Of a DNA stretch of 64,000 nucleotides, positions 59,646 through 64,000 are shown piece by piece. The stretch covers positions 558,001 through 622,000 of the forward strand of contig OY970240.1 of the NCBI GenBank assembly GCA_963715445.1, given 5' to 3'. The DNA is from JAAYBF01 sp963715445 (GTDB taxonomy: Bacteria > Actinomycetota > Thermoleophilia > Solirubrobacterales > Thermoleophilaceae). The position numbers and the translations under genes were made by a program. Under the pieces are notes generated by a model. It did no database searches, had not been told where the DNA came from, and saw only the letters and a program-made list of their open reading frames with translations. The first letter of the stretch is position 1; each line of letters begins with the position of its first letter.

Positions 59646-60194
59646 TCAGCGGAAGCTGGCGCCGCCTGAGCGGCGCTTGAAGAGCGCCCTCAAGCCGTAG
59701 AAGGCGGCGGCGAAGGAGAGCACTCCGCTGATCAGCAGGGGTCCGAGAATGTCGACCCCGGAGATCAGGCCGAACCCGATGATCGTCGCGATCGCGACGA
59801 TTCCGGCGAGCAGGCTCGTGTGTGAGCGGAAGCCCGTCACGTGCTCGCGGATCGCGAGCTCCAGGCCCCCCAGCGAGGCGATGACGAGGCCGGCCGCGAG
59901 CTTGGCGTTCGCCTCCGCCCCCCCGCCTCCCAGGAACCCCCAGACCATCAGCACGATGCCGGCGAAGGTGAGGATCTCGGTGAGCGGGAACGATCCCCAC
60001 AGCGGCGGCGGGCGCTCTTCCAGGCCCGGTCGCGCCGACCGCCGCCCGGGGGTCGCGGGAGCGGCCTTGCCGGCGCGGGCCGCCGCGGCACGCTCGCGCC
60101 GGGCGGCATCGCGCTCTGCACGCGTGCTCGCCGTAGCGGAGAGCGGCTCCGCCGGGTCGCCGGCGCCGCCGCGCTTGCGGCTACGCCTTCCCAC
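59646..60194 (-). CDS. Hypothetical membrane protein with basic N-terminus
   Basis: 182 residues. The first 60 are basic, Ala-rich and disordered (RAERDAARRERAAAARAGKA). Four hydrophobic segments follow: LTEILTFAGIVLMVWGFL, KLAAGLVIASLGGLELAI, LLAGIVAIATIIGFGLIS and LLISGVLSFAAAFYGLRAL. GTG start. No family recognised; it resembles small actinobacterial membrane proteins of unknown role. Confidence 0.6.
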   Translation of the reverse strand: MGRRSRKRGGAGDPAEPLSATASTRAERDAARRERAAAARAGKAAPATPGRRSARPGLEERPPPLWGSFPLTEILTFAGIVLMVWGFLGGGGAEANAKLAAGLVIASLGGLELAIREHVTGFRSHTSLLAGIVAIATIIGFGLISGVDILGPLLISGVLSFAAAFYGLRALFKRRSGGASFR

Positions 60195-60298
60195 TGCCCC
60201 GCCGGCTCATCGACACGGCGTCAACCTACCGCCTGCACAACCGGTGAAGGCGCAGAAGCGAGGTGGCCGAGGGTGGTGGGGATGTCAGCCGACGCCAG

Positions 60299-60766
60299 CT
60301 ACGGGCAGCCGGAGGAGATCTTCACGTGCCACCAGTCGGCCATCATGCCGATCAGCCCGAAGCGCGGCAGCACGTGCCAGTTGCGGCAGCCGTGCTCGCC
60401 GATGTCCGCGCTCTGCACGCGGACCCAGCGGTGGCCTCGGGGGTCGCGCAGCATGTCCTCGATGCGGCCCCGGTTGAGGTCCTCGACCTGCTTGCGGGCG
60501 CGCAGCTCGCGGCGAGCGGCGTCGACCCGCTCGACCATCGCATCGCGCAGCACCTCGAGCTCGCCCAGGTCCAGCAGCCTCGGCCCCCCGCTCGTGGCGG
60601 GAACGGTCCAGCCGATGCCCTTGCGCGGCCACGAGGAGGCGAAGATGGAGGCCAGCTCGCCTTCCAGACGGCCGATCTGCCCCTGAAGGGTCCGGCGCGC
60701 GGCGCGCTCGTCGGAAGCTGCGCTTGAAGGCAGCTCGGTGGTGAAACGCTCCAGAACCTCGGGCAC
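60299..60766 (-). CDS. Hypothetical conserved protein
   Basis: 155 residues, GTG start with GGGGAGGATC nine bases upstream. A helical first half (ERAARRTLQGQIGRLEGELA; ELEVLRDAMVERVDAARREL) is followed by a compact C-terminal domain rich in Trp, Cys and His: GHRWVRVQSADIGEHGC, NWHVLPRFGLIGMM and DWWHVKISSGCP. The end resembles short actinobacterial proteins I recall as uncharacterised. It follows the B3/B4-domain gene closely on the same strand. Confidence 0.65.
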   Translation of the reverse strand: MPEVLERFTTELPSSAASDERAARRTLQGQIGRLEGELASIFASSWPRKGIGWTVPATSGGPRLLDLGELEVLRDAMVERVDAARRELRARKQVEDLNRGRIEDMLRDPRGHRWVRVQSADIGEHGCRNWHVLPRFGLIGMMADWWHVKISSGCP

Positions 60767-60778
60767 CGCGATCCTCCC

Positions 60779-61441
60779 CTAGTCGGCCTCAGCAACGCTA
60801 CCACTCGCCCGGAGAATGTCCACCGCCATCCAGAGCGCCTCCTCGGTGCTCATCCGGGCGACCCCCTCGGCCTCCAGAGTGCAGATGACCATGCGCCTCG
60901 TGCCCTTCGTCACGGCTGCCGCACCCATCACCCTGCCGCCGAGGGCGGCGACGGGCTTGACCTCGTCGCAGTAGACGAGCCGGCCCTCGGACAGCGACTC
61001 GTCCCCGAGGCTCTCCCCCGACCGTGCGGGCCGCAACCCGACCGCGCCGCTCAGCTGCTCGGCGTCCAGGGCGAGGACCGGGACGCCGGTCTCGAGCGTC
61101 GCGATCGTCAGCGCGTCCCCGGGCAGCCCGATGCTCGGCAGGCCGCCCTGCTCCAGGCGCTCGAGCACCAGCCCCTCGACCGGGGTCCGATCCACGTCCG
61201 GATCCACGCCGAGGCGCCGCCACAGCACGCGGTAGGCCCACGGCACGCTGTCCTGGCGCATGTGGATGGCGTAGCCGCCGTTGATGCGGCTGGCGAGCTC
61301 GCCGAGCCGCTCCCGAACCTCCTTCGGGCTTCTGCGCAGGCGCCGGGCCTCCAGGTACACGCAGCAGATCGCGAGGCCGGGGAACTCCTCCGCCAGCTCC
61401 GGATCGATCCAGCCCGGGACCGTGACGTCCGGGGCCGCCAT
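60779..61441 (-). CDS. Stand-alone B3/B4 (PheRS beta-like) domain protein
   Basis: 220 residues. The sequence FPGLAICCVYLEARRLRRSP (~20), RQDSVPWAYRVLWRRLGVDP (~62), DRTPVEGLVLERL and ALTIATLETGVPVLALD matches the B3/B4 domain of phenylalanyl-tRNA synthetase beta, found alone in many bacteria and proposed to edit or bind tRNA or amino acids. The ATG overlaps the stop of the thioredoxin-like gene by one base (TGATG). Confidence 0.8.
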   Translation of the reverse strand: MAAPDVTVPGWIDPELAEEFPGLAICCVYLEARRLRRSPKEVRERLGELASRINGGYAIHMRQDSVPWAYRVLWRRLGVDPDVDRTPVEGLVLERLEQGGLPSIGLPGDALTIATLETGVPVLALDAEQLSGAVGLRPARSGESLGDESLSEGRLVYCDEVKPVAALGGRVMGAAAVTKGTRRMVICTLEAEGVARMSTEEALWMAVDILRASGSVAEAD

Positions 61442-62190
61442 CAGCCCCGCCGAGAGGAGGCCTTCACGAGCCTGCGCACATGGTCGCGCAGCTGGTCCTC
61501 GGTGAGGTTCCCGAGCGTCACGTTGCGGACCCGGCCGCCCGGATAGGAGAAGACCGTCGTGGGGCACAGGACGATCCCGTAGCTGTCGATGACCGCGCGG
61601 TCGCGGTCGACCGCGACCGGGATCGTCCAGCCGCGTCGACGCACCACCTGCTCGACGTCCTCGCGCCCGTTGCCGCTGACCACGGCGGCGAAGCCCACCT
61701 GCGGGAACTCGGCGCGCATCCGCTCGACGCGGTCCACCTGCGGCTCGCAGTCGCCGCTCTCGGTGACCAGGAAGGTCAGCACGAGCGGCTTCTTGCGCAG
61801 CTCGCAGACGTTCACCACCCCCGGCTCGTCCACCTCGCACGCCGGGCCCTTGCCGGCGGCCGCGCTTCCGCCCGTGGCCTGGCGCACGTTCGCGTCGCCG
61901 TCGAGGTCGCCGGTCGCCGACGGGGCCGCGAAGGCGGGGATGATCGTGCCCTTCGCCGGCCCGCGCAGGCCCTCGCCGGAGTCCGGGATGCCGCGCATGA
62001 GCAGGAGCACGCTGGCCGCCATCAGCATCACGATCCCGACCACCCAGGCGTAGCGGCTGCCGGGCCTTGGCACCTCCGGGCGCGGGCGGGGCATGTCCGG
62101 CTCGGGGTTGAGTCGATCCTCCTCCTCGAAGCGCTCGGCGGCGCTGCGCTTTGGCCTGTCGCCGAGGTTCTCGAACCGGTCCTCAGGCAT
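61441..62190 (-). CDS. Membrane-anchored thioredoxin-fold protein
   Basis: 249 residues. A cytoplasmic N-terminus (~1-45), one membrane helix (WVVGIVMLMAASVLLLM, ~49-65), and an extracytoplasmic thioredoxin-like domain with KKPLVLTFLVTESGDCEPQV (~134), FAAVVSGNGREDVEQVV and SYGIVLCPTTVFSYPGGRV. The usual CxxC is reduced to a single Cys (GDCEP), with extra Cys at GPACEVDEPGVVNVCEL, so it is closer to TlpA/peroxiredoxin-like redox proteins than to thioredoxin itself. Its start overlaps the end of the MMPL transporter gene by eight bases. Confidence 0.78.
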   Translation of the reverse strand: MPEDRFENLGDRPKRSAAERFEEEDRLNPEPDMPRPRPEVPRPGSRYAWVVGIVMLMAASVLLLMRGIPDSGEGLRGPAKGTIIPAFAAPSATGDLDGDANVRQATGGSAAAGKGPACEVDEPGVVNVCELRKKPLVLTFLVTESGDCEPQVDRVERMRAEFPQVGFAAVVSGNGREDVEQVVRRRGWTIPVAVDRDRAVIDSYGIVLCPTTVFSYPGGRVRNVTLGNLTEDQLRDHVRRLVKASSRRG

Positions 62191-64000
62191 CTCGGCGCCT
62201 CGAGCGGAGGAGGCCCGGCGAGGGGCGGCGCAGACGCGGGCGGCGGATGGAGCGGAGCGAGCCGCGGAGATCGTCGATGCTCGTTCGAACGGGCCGCGCG
62301 CGCTCGGCCCAGACCAGCGCCGCAGGCAACACGATCATCACGCCGAGGAGCGCCACGCCAAGGTCCACGACGGTCAGGATCCCAAAGTCGCGCAGCATCC
62401 GGATGTCAGAGGCGATCAGCGCGGCGAAGCCCGCGATCGCAGTCAGGCCCGAGGCCATCACGGCCATGCCCGTGGAGGCGTAGGTCGCCTCGATCGCCCG
62501 GGCGGGTGAGACGCCGGCCGCGCGCTCCTGCTTGTAGCGGGCGGAGAGGAGCACGCTGAACTCCGTGGAGATCGCGATCACGAGAGCCCCGAGCGTCACC
62601 GACATGGGGTTCAGCTCGACCTTCAACGGCCCGGGCAGCAGGCCGAGCAGGAACATGATGCCGGCGGACCACCCGGTGGCCAGCGCGATCGGGATCAGCG
62701 GCACGACGGCCTCTCGCAGCCTCCGCCTCACCACGAGCAGCACCAGGAACACGGCGGCCAGCGCCGCGAGCAGCGTCAGGGCGCGCCTCAGCGGCGAGGA
62801 GAGCGCGGCGTTCGCCTCGGCGGCCAGGACCGGCAGGCCCACCAGATCGGCCTTCACCCCGGGAGGCGGGTGCAGGCGCTCCGCGACGCGGTCCAGCACC
62901 TTCTTCTGGCGCTCCAGCGGCTGGAGGCGGATGCCGAACGCGATGTTCGCCGTCTTGCGGTCGGGGCTGACGACGCCCTGAGCGAGGTAGTCGGGCAGCG
63001 AGTCCAGCAGCTGGTCGACCTGCTGCTCCTTGTCGATATCGACGCCGACGAGCAGGTCGGTCAGCGAGAGCCCCGGACAGAGGTCCGGGGGGCTCTTCGC
63101 CTGGCTGCAGCGGTCGCCGTCTCGATATCCGGCGCGCTCCAGCACCTCGTCCTGGAACAGGCTCATCCAGCGGATCACCTCGGGCTTGGTCACGTCGTCG
63201 GCGCGGACGGTCACGTCGATCTCGCCCGATACGCCCGTCTCCTCCTGGAGCTTGTTCACGTCGCGCAGCGCCTGCAGGTCGCTCGGGACGAGCTCCTGCA
63301 CGTCCGAGACGACGTTGGACTGGGTATCGGCCGCCCAGCCGACGACGGCCACCGCGAGCGCCACGGCGAGCACCCGCTGCGGCCGGGCCACGGCCACGGC
63401 CAGGGTGCGCTCTCCGCGCTCGATCGCCCACAGCCTCAGCAGCCTCCCGCGGTGGACGGCCGCGGTGCCCGGTCGCGAGCTCGCCACGGAGCCCCAGGCG
63501 CTCCCGGCCGACGCCCGCACGCGCGGCAGCAGCGGCGGCGCCTCCGCGGAGCCCTCGGGAGGGTCGCTGAAGCGGACGAGGGCCGCGAACCCCGCGATCA
63601 CCGCGCAGGCGAGAGCGATCGCGATGCCCACCACCAGCAGGACGCCGAAGCCGCGCACCATCGGCACGGGCGATGCGAGCAGCACCAGGAATCCGATCGC
63701 CGTAGCGAGGCCCGCGGTGGCGATCGTCGGCCCCCCGGCCGCGGCGGCCGCGGGCGCAGCCACCGCTGGAGGATCGCCACTGCGGCGGCGCACCTCGTCG
63801 TACCGCGCCTGGAACTGGATCGCGTAGTCCACCGCGAGGCCGATCAGGACGGGCAGGACCGCTATCGAGGCCATCGTCAGGCTGCCGCCCGCGAGCGACA
63901 GCGCGCCGAAGGTGATCGCCGACGCGGCGAGGGCAAGCGCCAAGGGCAGCAGGCGCAGGCGTGTGCGGAACACGACGGCGAGCGTGGCGGCCATGATCAG
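62183..64000 (-). CDS. MMPL/RND-family transporter, N-terminus outside the window
   Basis: About 605 C-terminal residues are visible and the frame is open to the window edge. Two RND-type membrane modules are present: the first with VLPVLIGLAVDYAIQFQARY and VATAIGFLVLLASPVPMV-type segments, the second with LGALVIAISTEFSVLLSARY and AVMASGLTAIAGFAALIASD. A large extracytoplasmic loop (TLKK-type porter domain, with VSDVQELVPSDLQALRDVNK) lies between them. Such proteins export lipids or hopanoids using the proton gradient. It leads an operon with the thioredoxin-like and B3/B4 genes. Confidence 0.85.
   Translation of the reverse strand: MIMAATLAVVFRTRLRLLPLALALAASAITFGALSLAGGSLTMASIAVLPVLIGLAVDYAIQFQARYDEVRRRSGDPPAVAAPAAAAAGGPTIATAGLATAIGFLVLLASPVPMVRGFGVLLVVGIAIALACAVIAGFAALVRFSDPPEGSAEAPPLLPRVRASAGSAWGSVASSRPGTAAVHRGRLLRLWAIERGERTLAVAVARPQRVLAVALAVAVVGWAADTQSNVVSDVQELVPSDLQALRDVNKLQEETGVSGEIDVTVRADDVTKPEVIRWMSLFQDEVLERAGYRDGDRCSQAKSPPDLCPGLSLTDLLVGVDIDKEQQVDQLLDSLPDYLAQGVVSPDRKTANIAFGIRLQPLERQKKVLDRVAERLHPPPGVKADLVGLPVLAAEANAALSSPLRRALTLLAALAAVFLVLLVVRRRLREAVVPLIPIALATGWSAGIMFLLGLLPGPLKVELNPMSVTLGALVIAISTEFSVLLSARYKQERAAGVSPARAIEATYASTGMAVMASGLTAIAGFAALIASDIRMLRDFGILTVVDLGVALLGVMIVLPAALVWAERARPVRTSIDDLRGSLRSIRRPRLRRPSPGLLRSRRRDA

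Overview
The window is a GC-rich, gene-dense stretch of a bacterial chromosome. Three things point to a deep-branching actinobacterium, most likely class Thermoleophilia (Solirubrobacterales-like). The first is an actinobacterial-type integration host factor. The second is the linked block sigH/rlmB/cysS/ispF/ispD/carD/disA/radA/clpC/lysS/greA together with folK/folB/folP/ftsH/hpt/tilS. The third is frequent GTG starts with 4-base GTGA or ATGA overlaps. The class assignment is inferred from gene content; no rRNA gene is present.

Region 1 (352-26116) is an almost unbroken minus-strand housekeeping block. Read in the direction of transcription it holds a MerR-adenylate cyclase fusion, tilS-hpt-ftsH, folP-folB-folK, a zinc-ribbon-like ORF, coaX, yidC, dus, greA, lysS, clpC, radA, disA, carD, ispD, a PHP phosphatase, ispF, an amidase, cysS, rlmB, a SigH-like sigma factor, an L,D-transpeptidase, a 58-residue membrane protein, a PD-(D/E)XK nuclease remnant and tRNA-Thr. 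carD and ispD have no ATG, GTG or TTG before their conserved N-termini and appear to start at ATT and ATC.

Region 2 (26277-38869) is mixed: a double-SDR reductase, a nucleoside phosphorylase between two coiled-coil proteins, a three-domain cell-wall hydrolase behind a long leader, a 500-base non-coding segment full of long hairpins, a sirtuin, and a beta-oxidation cluster (HCDH-ECH fusion, PadR regulator, acyl-CoA dehydrogenase).

Region 3 (38870-54877) holds small hypothetical genes, a Ca2+/H+ exchanger, TerC, two paralogous lipoproteins far apart, a secreted glucuronyl C5-epimerase-like protein, a Get3d-like ATPase operon with an EVE-domain gene, a candidate small RNA, citrate synthase, a MoxR/VWA pair, and a TPP-riboswitch-controlled thiamine-precursor ABC transporter.

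Region 4 (54897-64000) holds msrB, an AlkA-like glycosylase, a divergent pair resembling serine palmitoyltransferase and the GNAT-fold bacterial ceramide synthase, integration host factor, and a minus-strand run of hypothetical genes, a B3/B4-domain protein and a thioredoxin-like protein ending in a truncated MMPL/RND transporter.

Across the window many genes carry a TANNNT hexamer 6-9 bases before the start codon, the signature of leaderless mRNAs. A 72-bp structured repeat occurs twice, each time just after the stop of a minus-strand gene. No transposase, CRISPR array or prophage module was seen. The most interesting candidates are the putative sphingolipid gene pair, the AUU/AUC starts of carD and ispD, the hairpin array at 33.7-34.1 kb and the covarying 72-bp repeat.
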